A DNA stretch of 45,960 nucleotides from Azohydromonas lata NBRC 102462 (GCF_001571085.1 NZ_BCTC01000049.1:1-45960), one strand, 5' to 3'. Positions 23,757 to 32,780 are shown, counted from the stretch's first letter. Numbers and translations: made by a program. The notes: generated by a model from the sequence alone, not told the origin.

Positions 23757-25895
23757 CTACCCCTCCCCGACCTCCAGCACCGTTTCCTTGCCGCCCTTTC
23801 GCAGCAGCTTGGCAAACGGGGGCAGCCCGGCCAGGAGCTGGCGGCCGAAGGGGGTCGTCGCCAGGCGCGGGTCGTAGCACACGAGCGTGGCGCGGTCCTG
23901 CTCGCTGCGTATGCCGCGGCCGGCCCACTGGTTCAGGCGCACGCCGGTGGCCGGCACGGTCAGCTCCACGAAGCTGTTGCGGCCCTTGGCCTCCAGCCAC
24001 TCGCTGCGCGCCTCGGACACCGGGTCGCTCGGGTTGGCAAAAGGCACCTTGGGCATGAGCACCCATTCGCACAAAGTTCCGGGCAGGTCCAGGCCTTCGC
24101 CGAAGCTTTGCAGCCCAACCAGCACCGAGCGCTGGCCGCGGGCGACGGCCTCGCGGTGGCGGCGCAGCAGCTGCTCGCGCGAGGCGCTGCCCTGCACCAA
24201 TAAATCGTTGCGGATTTCCACCGGCATGGCTTCCACCACCGCGCGCAACTGCACCCAGGACGAGCACAGCAGCAGCGCGCCGTGCTGCACTTCGCGCAGG
24301 TCGCGCGCGATCAGGCCGGCGCACTCGCGGTTGTGCGCGGCCGGGTCCTTGGGGCTGGCTTGCGTGGCCACGACGATGAAGCGACCCTGCTGCCCGTAGT
24401 CGAAAGGGCTTTGCACCTGCAGCGTGCGCGTGCCTTCCACGTGGTCCAGGCCGGCGTCGCGGACGAAGAAATCGAATTTCCCCAGCGCCCGCAGCGTGGC
24501 CGAGGTCACCACCGCGCCGCGCAGCCGGCTCCACAGGTTGCGCTGCAGCAGCCCGCCGGCAAACAGCGGGCAGGCCTTGGCGTCGAGCTGCACCACGCCG
24601 CCCTCGGCGCGGAACTCGAACCACTTGGCGGGGGGCATGGCGCCCTCGTCCAGCATCAGCTCGGCCGTCTCGACCAGCTCGGTCAGGCGCCGCGCCTGCG
24701 GGCCTATGGCCAGCATGTGCGGATTGACTTGGGCGGCGCTGTCGGCGTCCTCGCCGCGCTTGCGGCGCATCCAGTTGGAGAAGTCGGCGAGCTTGGATTC
24801 GGCCGCGGCCGCCACCTGGTGCAGCTCGTCCCAAAAGCCGTGCAGCTCCTCGGAGAGCTTGCCGTGGGTCAGGCGCACGCGCAGCGGCTCGCTGCTGGCC
24901 GATTCGGCGTGGGCCTGGATGCGGGTGGTGTAGGCGTCCAGCAGCGCGCGGGCCAGTTGCGCGAGCTTTTCGCGCAGCGCGCCCAAGGAGTCCGGCAGCG
25001 ACTCGGCGGGATAGTCCAGCTCCGAGGCGGCGGCGGCCAGCGCCCGCTCCAGGCGGGTGGCCCAAGCGGTGCTGGTCAGCGCCGTTTCACTGGCGCCGTG
25101 CGACAGCGCGATGGCGGGCAGGTGGTGGCCTTCGTCGAAGACGTAGATGGCGCGCTCGCCGTTGGGCAGCGCGGACTTGTCGCTGCGCAGCGAGGCCAGC
25201 ACCAGGTCGTGGTTGGCCACCAGCACGTCGGCGGCGGCGGCCACGCGCTTGGCGCCGTAGTAGAGGCAGTCCTGGTAGGCCTCGCAGGCGGGGCCCGTGC
25301 AGGCGTGGCGGTCGGCGGCGATGCGGCCCCAGCCGGCCAGGGCCTCGCCCTCCAGGCTGTCGCGCTCGCCGTCCCAGGCGCCGGACTGCAGTTTGCGCTG
25401 CAGCTTCTGGAACACGGCGGCGTCGGCCTCGGCGGCGCCCTGCTGCGCGGGCTCGGCCAGGTCGAACTCCTCCTGGGCCTGGCCGCTGGCCTGGGCGTCG
25501 AGCTTCAGGAGGCACACGTAGCGGCCGCGGCCCTTGAGCATCGCGTAGCTGAAGGGCTCCTGCAGCGTCTTGGCCAGCTCCGGCAAGTCCTTGTGCATGA
25601 GCTGCTCCTGCAGCGTGATAGTGGCCGTGGACACGAGCAGCTTCACCTTGCGGGCGCGGGCCAGGTGCAACCCGGCGAGCAGGTACGCGCGGGTCTTGCC
25701 CACGCCGGTGCCGGCCTCGATGACGGCGACCTTGGTGGCGGGCGGGTTGGCGGGGTCGAAGTCGGCCTCGGCCAGCGTGTCGGCGATGGCGTGCAGCATC
25801 TGCAACTGGCCCTCGCGCGGCTGGAAGCCTTCGAGCCGGTCGGCCAGGCCGAAATACTGCGCATCCAGCACGTCGTGCAGCGCCTGCTTGTCCAT
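23757..25895 (-). CDS. dinG: ATP-dependent DNA helicase DinG
   Basis: 712 residues from ATG 25895; the open frame continues upstream but runs opposite the YihY gene and is not coding. Motifs of XPD-like superfamily 2 helicases: Walker A EAGTGVGKTRAYLL near residue 60, four cysteines of an iron-sulfur cluster (VCLLKL, ACTGPACEAY, QDCLYY), a DEGH box (VFDEGHHLP), and C-terminal motifs SFGEGLDLPG and RLNQWAGRGIR. DinG unwinds D-loops, R-loops and G-quadruplexes and helps forks pass transcription. No LexA box is evident upstream, although the intergenic region contains one TTATCCAC, a partial DnaA-box match. Confidence 0.93.
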   Translation of the reverse strand: MDKQALHDVLDAQYFGLADRLEGFQPREGQLQMLHAIADTLAEADFDPANPPATKVAVIEAGTGVGKTRAYLLAGLHLARARKVKLLVSTATITLQEQLMHKDLPELAKTLQEPFSYAMLKGRGRYVCLLKLDAQASGQAQEEFDLAEPAQQGAAEADAAVFQKLQRKLQSGAWDGERDSLEGEALAGWGRIAADRHACTGPACEAYQDCLYYGAKRVAAAADVLVANHDLVLASLRSDKSALPNGERAIYVFDEGHHLPAIALSHGASETALTSTAWATRLERALAAAASELDYPAESLPDSLGALREKLAQLARALLDAYTTRIQAHAESASSEPLRVRLTHGKLSEELHGFWDELHQVAAAAESKLADFSNWMRRKRGEDADSAAQVNPHMLAIGPQARRLTELVETAELMLDEGAMPPAKWFEFRAEGGVVQLDAKACPLFAGGLLQRNLWSRLRGAVVTSATLRALGKFDFFVRDAGLDHVEGTRTLQVQSPFDYGQQGRFIVVATQASPKDPAAHNRECAGLIARDLREVQHGALLLCSSWVQLRAVVEAMPVEIRNDLLVQGSASREQLLRRHREAVARGQRSVLVGLQSFGEGLDLPGTLCEWVLMPKVPFANPSDPVSEARSEWLEAKGRNSFVELTVPATGVRLNQWAGRGIRSEQDRATLVCYDPRLATTPFGRQLLAGLPPFAKLLRKGGKETVLEVGEG

Positions 25896-26111
25896 GGGTC
25901 CCAATGAAAAAGCCCCCGGCGAAAACGGTGCGCAGAGCGCGCGGCGGGGGCGTGGATAAAAAACCAGTGGACAGTGTAATGGCGCCCTCCTCCCACCCTC
26001 GCCGCCTAAGGCCTTGGGCCGGCCGAGGGCCGTGGCGGCCTGCACGCCCGTGCTGGGAACGCGCATTGCACCGCAGCAAGCCAGGACCATGATTACGAAA
26101 GCGAGGCGCTC

Positions 26112-27056
26112 ATGCTTGGCGGCGTGTCTTTGATGCAGTTCTTCAAGGAGCTGTACCAGGAGATCAGCGACGACGACATCTTCAACGGCGCCGCGGCGCT
26201 GGGCTTCTACCTGACGCTGGCCATCTTCCCGGCCATGATCTTCGTGATGGCCGTCATCCCCTTCCTGCCCATCCCGCATGTGGACCAGGCCATCATGGAC
26301 CTGCTGCGCCAGGCCATGCCGGCCAACGCGGCGCAGCTCTTCGCCAGCGTGGTGCAGGAAATCACCGGCGAGCAGCGCGGCGGGCTGCTGTCCTTCGGCT
26401 TCCTGGCCACGCTGTGGGCCACCTCCACCGGCATGTACGCGGTGATGCAGGAGCTCAACATCACCTACGACGTCAAGGAGGGCCGCGGCTTCGTCAAGGC
26501 GCGCGCCACGGCCATTGGGCTGAGCATCCTGTTCGTGGTGCTGATGGTGGGTGGTTTCTCGCTCATCGTCCTGGGCGGCGTGATCCAGGAGTGGCTGGGC
26601 CAGTACTTCAATCTCAACCAGGCCGTGCTGTGGTTCTTCGCAGCGCTGCGCTGGGTGATCATCGTGGCGGGGCTGATGCTGGCCTTCGCCCTCATCTACT
26701 ACCTGGCGCCGGACGTGAAGCAGAAGTTCGTCTTCATCACGCCGGGCAGCGTGCTGGGGGTGATCGCGTTGATCATCGCCTCGCTGGGCTTTGCCTTCTA
26801 CGCCACCAACTTCGGCAACTACGACGCGACCTACGGCAGCATTGGCGCGGTGATCGTGCTGATGCTGTGGCTCTACATCGTGGGGCTGGTCATCTTGCTC
26901 GGCTCGGAGATCAACGCCCTGGTGGAGCACCACGCCGCCGGCGGCAAGCAAAAGGGAGAAAAGGTCGAAGGCCAGGCCGCGCGCGACCCCGGCACGCGCC
27001 GGCGCGTGCAGGCCGTGGCGCCCGAGCACGGCGGGGTGCAGCACAAGCGCGGTTGA
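26112..27056 (+). CDS. YihY/BrkB-family inner-membrane protein
   Basis: 314 residues from ATG 26112, with GAGG upstream. Six hydrophobic helices with family motifs: NGAAALGFYLTLAIFPAMIFVMAVIPFLP, LLSFGFLATLWATSTGMYAVMQELN, VLMVGGFSLIVLGG, YYLAPDVKQKFVFITPGSVLGV and FYATNFGNYDATYGSIGAVIVLMLWLYIVGLVILLGSEIN. This is the YihY/BrkB (formerly called RNase BN) family; the function is unknown and the old nuclease label is wrong. The charged tail after residue 275 is cytosolic. It is divergent from dinG, with 216 bp between them. Confidence 0.95.
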   Translation: MLGGVSLMQFFKELYQEISDDDIFNGAAALGFYLTLAIFPAMIFVMAVIPFLPIPHVDQAIMDLLRQAMPANAAQLFASVVQEITGEQRGGLLSFGFLATLWATSTGMYAVMQELNITYDVKEGRGFVKARATAIGLSILFVVLMVGGFSLIVLGGVIQEWLGQYFNLNQAVLWFFAALRWVIIVAGLMLAFALIYYLAPDVKQKFVFITPGSVLGVIALIIASLGFAFYATNFGNYDATYGSIGAVIVLMLWLYIVGLVILLGSEINALVEHHAAGGKQKGEKVEGQAARDPGTRRRVQAVAPEHGGVQHKRG

Positions 27057-27098
27057 CGGGGGCGGGCGGCGGGGCCCATTTGCTGCCTGGGTGCGTTT

Positions 27099-27713
27099 TC
27101 AACGAGCTGCGCGCACGGCCTCTCGCAGCCGCGAGCGCTGTGCGGCCTTCACCGCGGCGCGGCGGCAGCGCAGCGTTTCCTCCGCAAACGGCAAGGCCAC
27201 CAGCAGCGTGCCGGCCACCGCCACGGCCCACACGTATTCAAGCGGCAGCGGCTGCGCCTTGAGCCTGAACGTCCAGTCCGCCGCCTCGCCCCGGCCCAGC
27301 AGCGCGGCGGCCTGGCCGCGGTGTATGAGCGCCAGCGACACGAAACCCACCCAGGGCAGCGAGAACTGCAGCGCGTGGAACCACTGTTCGACGGGCGGGA
27401 TGCGCCGGCGCGGGTAGGCAAAGCGCAGGTCCCACCAGGTGGTGAGCTCGTGCGCGGCGCACAGCACCAGCAGCAGCGCCAGCACGCCCGCATTGAGTTC
27501 CAGCAGCAGCGCGGCGGCCAGCGCCGAGCCCATCTCCAGCAGCATCAGCCAGTGCAGCAGCGACTCCCTGGTGCCCGCGCTGTCCTCGATGCGCTGCGCG
27601 CGGTGGCAGAGCCAGTCGCCAAAGCCAGCCAGCAGCCACAGCGGCATCAGCCCCCACGCCAGGAGCCGCTGTAGCAGCGCGGCCGTCGCGTCCAAACCCA
27701 TGTCGATGTCCAT
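27099..27713 (-). CDS. Conserved membrane protein of unknown function
   Basis: 204 residues from ATG 27713 (ATG 27701 is possible). Four or five hydrophobic helices (LLAWGLMPLWLLAGFGDWLCHRAQRIED, LLEMGSALAAALLLELNAGVLALLLVLCAAHELTTWWDLRFAYPRRRIPPVEQWFHALQF, LEYVWAVAVAGTLLVALPF) separated by conserved-looking charged loops with several His. This His-rich arrangement suggests a metal- or heme-associated membrane protein, but I do not recognise a named family. It faces the YihY gene tail to tail. Confidence 0.75.
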   Translation of the reverse strand: MDIDMGLDATAALLQRLLAWGLMPLWLLAGFGDWLCHRAQRIEDSAGTRESLLHWLMLLEMGSALAAALLLELNAGVLALLLVLCAAHELTTWWDLRFAYPRRRIPPVEQWFHALQFSLPWVGFVSLALIHRGQAAALLGRGEAADWTFRLKAQPLPLEYVWAVAVAGTLLVALPFAEETLRCRRAAVKAAQRSRLREAVRAAR

Positions 27714-27990
27714 CGCGCGGGCGGGGCAATGCCCATGCCCCGGCGGCCCGGGTGTTCCACCGGGCGGTACCGGCGCGCGCATGCCCTCAGCGCCAAGCGG
27801 GTCACGCAGCCCATCGGGTACGGCGCGGTGCACACGCCCTCAACTTCGAGCTCGCGCGCGGGCCGCTGGACTGCGCTTTCCGGGACAGTGCCAGCGGCAT
27901 CCACGGCCATCACGGCAGTGGACCACCGGAAGCGCGAGCACTTTTCGTGGAAACGCGGGCCCGAGGCGCAGCCGAAGGCGAAGGCGGCGC
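27714..27990. other. Gap between membrane protein and replication initiator
   Basis: 277 bp with overlapping open frames on both strands, none with a ribosome site or recognisable product. It may mark the edge of the replication module. Confidence 0.4.
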
Positions 27991-29460
27991 TCAGCCGTCG
28001 CCCAACTCGGCGGCGATCTCCAGCAGCTGCTGCGGCGTGGGCTGGTCCCAGGCGGGCCCGTGCGTGCCTTGCGCATACCAGCGCACCATCTCCGGCAGCA
28101 CCAGCGGGTGCTGCCAGCCGCTGGTCTGCAGCCGCTTGCGGATGGAGGGGTGCACCTGGCGCGCCTGCATGTCGGCAAGCAACTGCTCGCACAGCTCGGC
28201 CTGGGCTTCAGGCGAGAGTGCGGCAATGTCGTCCACCACATGCTCGCGGCGGCGCCGCAACCAGGCCTCCACCCACCGCGCCTGCCGCCGCGCCGAGGGT
28301 TTCACGGACCACTCCCCTGCCCCGCCGTCGACGTCGGCCGTGGTGGCCGTGGCCGCAGCTGTCGCCTCCTGGGGTGCGGCCGTGGGCGCGAACCGCGGCG
28401 TGGTCAGCGGCGGCGGCGCGGGCTCGGCCACCGCGGGCGGCGCGGCCGGCTCGCCGGCCAGGAGGGCTTTCAGATAGCGCGCCGGGTCGCGCAGCGGCTC
28501 GGGGTAGCTGGAGGCCACGCGACGCGCCAGCAGCTCCAGTGCCGCCTGCACGGCCGCGGGACCATGGGCCTGAATGAAAGCCTCGGTCTTTTCCTCGGCC
28601 ACCCCCAGCGCCTGCGCACGGCCGACGATCTGCAAATCGACGGGCTGCACGGCGGCAGGAGCCGGCAAGGCGGCTTGCGGCTTTGGTCGGATGAGGAACT
28701 GGATGTCGCTGATGAAGCGGCCTTCCTTGTATTCGGCCAGCTCCACCTGCAAGTCCGTGAGCGCGTTGACCTCGGCGATGGCGGGCTTGAGCGTGTCGCG
28801 CTTGAAGATGCGGTATTCCAGCTTGGCCGTGCGCTCGCTCTCGGGCTGGCCGCTGAGCACCGGGCGCCACCAGCGCCAGTGCTGGCGCGAGGTGCGGCCC
28901 ACGTCCTTGTAGCGGGTGCAGATCTCGTAGAGCGCGATGCCGGCGTGCGAGCGCAACTGGCTGATGATTTCCAGCTTGAGCCGCGCGAACACGCTGGGCT
29001 CCAGCAGCTCCTGCTTGAGGTTCACCGCGTAGGACCACTCCACCCAGACCTGGCCGCGCTCCTTGGTCAGCCGCGCGTGCGCGAGCAGGCCGCTGACGTT
29101 CCAGGCCATGCCCTCGCCCGTGGTGGGCGACTGCCACTCCACGGTGGTGGAGACCATGGCGCGCAGGTGCTTCTTGATCAGGGCGTGGTCGTTGGAGTCG
29201 AAGTCCACGCCGCGGACGATGCGCTCCAGCGGGGCGCGGAACACGTCCTTGTCCAGCCCTTGCGCCTGCGCCTCGTGCAGCAGCACGTTGTAGCTCTTGC
29301 GCCCAAGGGACGTGATGCGCGCCGACTTGGGAACGATGGCCAGCGTGTTGACCGGCTTGCGCACGGTGACGGCACGTGCCGGCGCACCGGTGCCGCCACC
29401 GCCTGCAGCGGGGGCTTTGCGGCGCCGCGCACTTGGGCGGGGGGAGTCGTCGCTGGGCAT
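27991..29460 (-). CDS. repB: Replication initiator, RepB/Rep_3 superfamily
   Basis: 489 residues from ATG 29460; a GTG at 29499 would add 13 codons. An Arg/Ala-rich tail is followed by a winged-helix initiator domain: RITSLGRKSYNVLLHEAQAQG (about 40-60), FDSNDHALIKKHLRAMVSTTVEW, VWVEWSYAVNLKQELLEPSVFARL, RSHAGIALYEICTRYKDVGRTSRQHWRWWRPVLSG (about 180-215) and a second winged helix ending FISDIQFLIRP. This order is typical of RepB-type initiators of Burkholderiales megaplasmids and second chromosomes. The C-terminal 200 residues are a Pro/Ala linker plus a helical tail. Iterons begin 70 bp upstream, and parAB lies on the other side of them, as in those replicons. Confidence 0.9.
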   Translation of the reverse strand: MPSDDSPRPSARRRKAPAAGGGGTGAPARAVTVRKPVNTLAIVPKSARITSLGRKSYNVLLHEAQAQGLDKDVFRAPLERIVRGVDFDSNDHALIKKHLRAMVSTTVEWQSPTTGEGMAWNVSGLLAHARLTKERGQVWVEWSYAVNLKQELLEPSVFARLKLEIISQLRSHAGIALYEICTRYKDVGRTSRQHWRWWRPVLSGQPESERTAKLEYRIFKRDTLKPAIAEVNALTDLQVELAEYKEGRFISDIQFLIRPKPQAALPAPAAVQPVDLQIVGRAQALGVAEEKTEAFIQAHGPAAVQAALELLARRVASSYPEPLRDPARYLKALLAGEPAAPPAVAEPAPPPLTTPRFAPTAAPQEATAAATATTADVDGGAGEWSVKPSARRQARWVEAWLRRRREHVVDDIAALSPEAQAELCEQLLADMQARQVHPSIRKRLQTSGWQHPLVLPEMVRWYAQGTHGPAWDQPTPQQLLEIAAELGDG

Positions 29461-29488
29461 GGCGGGCACTGTACCCCACGCGTGAGAG

Positions 29489-29517
29489 GGCGCTTTCACA
29501 TGAAAACGAAAAGCGCC
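29489..29517. promoter_or_regulatory. Inverted repeat at the repB 5' end (probable operator)
   Basis: Arms GGCGCTTT (29489-29496) and AAAGCGCC (29510-29517), 13 bp apart, overlap the region just upstream of the repB start. A reversed iteron-like CTCAC half (CGTGAGAG on the plus strand) lies at 29481-29488. Rep_3 initiators usually repress their own gene through such inverted iteron copies, so an autoregulatory operator is likely. Confidence 0.6.
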
Positions 29518-29529
29518 ACGCTGTCCTTA

Positions 29530-30060
29530 CCGAAAACTCTCACCTGTGTGCAAGTGGCCGGGATGGTGGCTGTGCACGTGCCGGCAACCGGTGACTCCTG
29601 AAAAGTCTCACGTTCGAACGCGCCGATTCTTGCCGGAGTGCGGCTCACGGATTCCCGAAAAAGCTCACCTCAATGCCATGAGATCGAAGCCGGTGCAGGC
29701 AGGCTCCGCGTCCCGAAAAGGCTCACGTCCACCACGCGGCAGCGCTGCGCAGGACACATCGGCATGTCCCGTAAATGCTCACCTCAATGACCGCTGGCGC
29801 AGGGTTCTGTTTCCGCCAGGACGCCTGCGCCGCCGGCCGTCCGGGTTTGCCGCCTCATGCGGTGGGCAGGGCGGGGCGGTCCGGTGCATCCCGAAAATCC
29901 TCACGTCAGTTTGCTCAGGAGCCATCAGCTTGTGCACAGGCCCATCGCGCCAGTGACCCCGAATCCGCTCACGTGTTGTCCCGCAAAGGCTCCATGTCGT
30001 CCCGTATCCCTGCACGCACGGCCCCGAACATTCTCCGCAATGTCCTGCATCCACTCACGT
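29530..30060 (+). other. Replication origin: direct iteron array
   Basis: At least eleven direct copies, some degenerate, of a motif near CCCGAAAAGGCTCACGT. They begin at about 29530, 29597, 29654, 29712, 29768, 29890, 29958, 29980, 30001, 30023 and 30044. The first five are 56-67 bp apart; the last five are 21-22 bp apart, two helical turns, as in true iteron arrays. An AT-rich stretch (30062-30180), the likely melting region, follows directly. A TTGTGCACA (29940-29948) loosely resembles a DnaA box. The array sits between divergent repB and parA. Confidence 0.85.
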
Positions 30061-30070
30061 GAAATGAGTT

Positions 30071-30097
30071 AAGTCTTTGTCACACAAAGACTTTTTT
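30071..30097 (+). terminator. Perfect hairpin followed by T tract
   Basis: Arms AAGTCTTTGT and ACAAAGACTT around a 3-base loop, followed by a run of T, look like an intrinsic terminator on the plus strand. No gene ends upstream on that strand, so it may instead end a short regulatory RNA from the iteron region or simply be part of the AT-rich unwinding zone. Confidence 0.45.
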
Positions 30098-30235
30098 CAG
30101 GCTAAAGGTATTGAATGTATTAAAGGCTCTGAACTATCCAAAGCGTCGCGGCGTTTTAGTCAAGGCAAAAAGACTGTGGGGTGTCGCGCGGAAGGGACGT
30201 ACCCATCGAACGCTGCTTTGCAACAAACTGTCCAC

Positions 30236-30301
30236 TTGACACAATGCGCGCGAATCCAATGGCTAGCGTCAAGCTGGCTCCGACTGACAAGCAGTGAGGG
30301 A
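30236..30301 (+). promoter_or_regulatory. Likely parAB promoter and ribosome site
   Basis: TTGACA at 30236-30241 is a perfect -35 box; a weak -10 candidate (TGGCTA) follows 18 bp later. GAGGGA at 30296-30301 is well placed before GTG 30305 and decides the parA start. Confidence 0.5.
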
Positions 30302-30304
30302 TCC

Positions 30305-31564
30305 GTGTTGGACAAGATAGAACTCAAACCGCCCAAGCCCATCGGCCTGCAGGACATTGCGGACCAGGCCGAGCGAGCGGTCGCCATGATGGGTCAGATC
30401 CGCAGCGCCATGCTGGCGCCCACGGCGCGCAAGAACGCGCCGGTGTTCAATTTGAGCCAACTGGCCGCCTTGTGCGGCATCGAAAAGGGCAGCCTGAGCC
30501 ATCGCATGACGCGCGGCGACTTGCCCGGCGGCAAGCTCAACGAGGCGGGTTCGCGGCGCGAATTCAGCCTGGCCGAGGCGCGGGCCTGGATCCGCGAGTA
30601 CCGCAAGGAGCAGTTGCGCCCGGCCGGCGCCGAGGCCGTGACGCTGAGCATCGGCAACTTCAAGGGCGGCGTGTCCAAGACGACCACCGCCGTCACGCTG
30701 GCGCAGGGCCTGTCGCTGCTGGGCCACCGGGTGCTGGTGATCGATACCGACCCGCAAGGCTCGCTGACCACGCTGTTCGGCATCCTGCCCGACACGGAGG
30801 TGGTGGAACAGAACACCATATTGCCGCTGTGCATGGGCAGCGAAACGTCCATCCGCTACGCCATCCAGCAGACCTACTGGGACGGCATAGACCTCGTGGC
30901 AGCGGCGCCGGTGCTGTTCGGTGCGGAGTTCGCGCTGCCGGCGCGGCAGACGCAGGAGCCGGGCTTCGAGTTCTGGCGCGTGCTGGATCTGGGCATTGAC
31001 GACGTGCGCGCCGACTACGACGTGATCATCATCGACACGCCGCCGGCCCTCTCCTACACCACCATCAACGCCTTCATGGCCAGCAACGGCATCATCATGC
31101 CGCTGCCGCCCAACGCGCTGGACTTCGCCTCGGCGGCGCAGTTCTGGAGCTTGTTCTCCGACCTGACCACCGAGCTGCTGGGCCGGCGCGGCCTGTCCAA
31201 GGAGTTCGACTTCATCCACGTGCTGCTGGCGCGGGTGGACTCCACCGATGCGGCCAGCACCATCGTGCGGCAGTGGATTGGGCAGACCTACGCCGAGAAG
31301 GTGCTGCCCGTGGAGATCCCGAAAACCGCCGTCACCGGCGTCACGGCCGCCGAGTTCGGCACCGTGTACGACGTGGCCCGCTACGACGGCAGTGCCCGCA
31401 CCTTCAAGCGCGCGCGCGAGGCCTACGACTCTTTCGTGGGCCACGTGGAGGGCTCCATACGCTCCGTGTGGGCGCAGCAGCAGCAGCGCTCCGGCGTCGC
31501 GCCGGTCTGTGCGGCCAAGGGTGTTGAACCGTTCAACACCCGCAAGGCGAGGGCACGTGCATGA
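30305..31564 (+). CDS. parA: Partition ATPase ParA (type Ia, with N-terminal HTH)
   Basis: 419 residues from GTG 30305; the frame is open from 30077, but GAGGGA marks the GTG. The N-terminal part holds a helix-turn-helix of the type used by plasmid ParA to repress its own operon (FNLSQLAALCGIEKGSLSHRM, REFSLAEARAWI). The ATPase has the deviant Walker A KGGVSKT (residues 120-126), A' box VIDTDPQGSL and Walker B VIIIDTPPAL. It moves or positions ParB-parS complexes on the nucleoid. A parS-like palindrome is embedded in the last codons, and the stop overlaps the parB start. Confidence 0.95.
   Translation: MLDKIELKPPKPIGLQDIADQAERAVAMMGQIRSAMLAPTARKNAPVFNLSQLAALCGIEKGSLSHRMTRGDLPGGKLNEAGSRREFSLAEARAWIREYRKEQLRPAGAEAVTLSIGNFKGGVSKTTTAVTLAQGLSLLGHRVLVIDTDPQGSLTTLFGILPDTEVVEQNTILPLCMGSETSIRYAIQQTYWDGIDLVAAAPVLFGAEFALPARQTQEPGFEFWRVLDLGIDDVRADYDVIIIDTPPALSYTTINAFMASNGIIMPLPPNALDFASAAQFWSLFSDLTTELLGRRGLSKEFDFIHVLLARVDSTDAASTIVRQWIGQTYAEKVLPVEIPKTAVTGVTAAEFGTVYDVARYDGSARTFKRAREAYDSFVGHVEGSIRSVWAQQQQRSGVAPVCAAKGVEPFNTRKARARA
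31521..31539. promoter_or_regulatory. parS-like site 1
   Basis: GTGTTGAAC-C-GTTCAACAC, a perfect palindrome with one central base, lying inside the last codons of parA (read as GVEPFNTR). Its presence in coding sequence shows that it is selected as a DNA site. Confidence 0.8.
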
Positions 31565-32595
31565 GCAAGAAGTTGGCAGCCAAGGCGGGGCTGATCCAAA
31601 TGCCGCCGGTGCCGGGCAGTGCGGCGGCGGCCGCTGCGGCGCCCATGGCGGGTGACGAGAGCCGTGCCAAGACGGCGCCAGGCTCCATGCTGCAGTTCCT
31701 GTCCACGCAGTCGGCCGCCATCAAGGAGGCCGAGGATCTGAAGGAGCGGCTGCGCGAGTTCGACGGCGCGGTGCCGGTGCGCAGCCTGGACGCGGCTTCC
31801 ATCCGCCCGTCGCGCTGGGCCAATCGGCACGAGGCCAGCTTCAGCGATGCGGAGTTCCGCGAGCTCAAGACCGAAATTGAGGCGGCCGGCGGCAACGTGC
31901 AGCCGGTGAAGGTGCGGCCGCTGTCGGCGGCCGAAGCCGCGTCGGCCGGGCGGGGCGTCCGCTACGAGCTGGTCTTTGGGCACCGCCGCCACCGCGCCTG
32001 CCTGGAGCTGGGCCTGCCGGTGCGGGCGCTGATCGAGGAGGTCAGCGACCAGCAACTGTTCGAGGCCATGGAGCGCGAGAACCGGGGTCGCAAGAACCTG
32101 AGCCCCTGGGAGCAGGGCTGCATGTACCGCCGCGCGCTGGATGAGGGCTTGTATCCCTCGCTGCGCAAGCTGGCCGAGTCGGTGCAGGTGGACGTGTCGC
32201 TGGTGTCCAAGAGCCTGTCGCTGGCGCGGCTGCCGGCGGCCGTGGTGGAGGCGTTTGCCTCGCCGCTGGAGATCCAATTCCGCTGGGCGCAGCCGCTATC
32301 GGAGCTGCTGCAGAAGGACCCGGACACCGTTCTGGCGCGGGCTCGTGACTTGAAGGGGCAGGGCCAGGCATTGACGGCGCAGGCGGTGTTCAACGCGCTC
32401 ACCGGTCAGGAGGTCGTGCCGGCCGCGCGCTCGGCCGCTGCCCATGTGCGCCGCGACGGTCGCAAGCTGGCCACGCTGTCGCGCGACGCGCGGGGCAGGG
32501 CGTCCTTGCGTTTCGAGGCGGGAGTGCTTGCACCGGAGCGGGAGGAGGAACTTCTCCAACTGGTCGAAGACTTCATACGCCGGCAACCGGCGTGA
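31561..32595 (+). CDS. parB: Partition protein ParB
   Basis: 344 residues from ATG 31561, overlapping the parA stop (ATGA). The N-terminal nuclease-like/CTPase domain includes IRPSRWANRHEASF, IEAAGGNVQPVKVRPL and the box VFGHRRHRACLELGLP (GHRRHRA at 140-146, the equivalent of GERRxRA), then ENRGRKNLSPWEQG. A helix-turn-helix follows (SLRKLAESVQVDVSLVSKSLSLARLP), and the C-terminal 60 residues would form the dimer domain. ParB binds parS, loads CTP and spreads; the five palindromes just downstream and one in parA are its likely targets. Confidence 0.95.
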   Translation: MSKKLAAKAGLIQMPPVPGSAAAAAAAPMAGDESRAKTAPGSMLQFLSTQSAAIKEAEDLKERLREFDGAVPVRSLDAASIRPSRWANRHEASFSDAEFRELKTEIEAAGGNVQPVKVRPLSAAEAASAGRGVRYELVFGHRRHRACLELGLPVRALIEEVSDQQLFEAMERENRGRKNLSPWEQGCMYRRALDEGLYPSLRKLAESVQVDVSLVSKSLSLARLPAAVVEAFASPLEIQFRWAQPLSELLQKDPDTVLARARDLKGQGQALTAQAVFNALTGQEVVPAARSAAAHVRRDGRKLATLSRDARGRASLRFEAGVLAPEREEELLQLVEDFIRRQPA

Positions 32596-32632
32596 GTCAC
32601 AAGGCGCCGCAAGGCGCTTTTTTCTTGGCGGA

Positions 32633-32651
32633 GTGTTGAACGGTTCAACAC
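32633..32651. promoter_or_regulatory. parS-like site 2
   Basis: GTGTTGAACGGTTCAACAC, perfect palindrome around a central base, 38 bp after the parB stop. Confidence 0.85.
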
Positions 32652-32712
32652 CTCGTCTTGGCGTTGAAAACAGGGTGACGGCCATGGCGCCGCAGCGTGT
32701 TGGGTAGCCACG

Positions 32713-32731
32713 GTGTTGAACGATTCAACAC
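32713..32731. promoter_or_regulatory. parS-like site 3 (one mismatch)
   Basis: GTGTTGAACGATTCAACAC; one base breaks the symmetry. Spaced 80 bp from site 2. Confidence 0.75.
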
Positions 32732-32780
32732 CGCTGTGCGCCCACTGCCCAACATCGTTGTACCGGCCGACCACGACAGG

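Noticed and set aside
24282-25907. 541-codon plus-strand open frame opposite dinG
   Set aside because: High GC removes stop codons on the opposite strand. The translation is low-complexity (Gln, Gly, His, Leu rich) with no motifs, while dinG on the other strand is complete.
26088-26100. Short match to the start of E. coli lacZ (ACCATGATTACG)
   Set aside because: Only about 12-13 bases match, the following sequence does not, and the region is the natural leader of the YihY gene; not a vector trace.
27752-28477. Plus-strand frame opposite the end of repB and the adjacent gap
   Set aside because: No motifs or ribosome site; overlaps the well-supported repB on the other strand.
29546-29956. Plus-strand open frames across the iteron array
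   Set aside because: Their content is dictated by the repeated iteron motif; no ribosome site or product is recognisable.
29530-30060. CRISPR array
   Set aside because: Repeats are 17 bp and partly degenerate, with spacing of 21-22 or about 57-67 bp and no cas genes; this fits iterons beside a Rep gene.
30077-30304. N-terminal extension of ParA from ATG 30077
   Set aside because: The extension begins inside a hairpin with a T tract, is AT-rich and unlike ParA, and a good ribosome site precedes GTG 30305.
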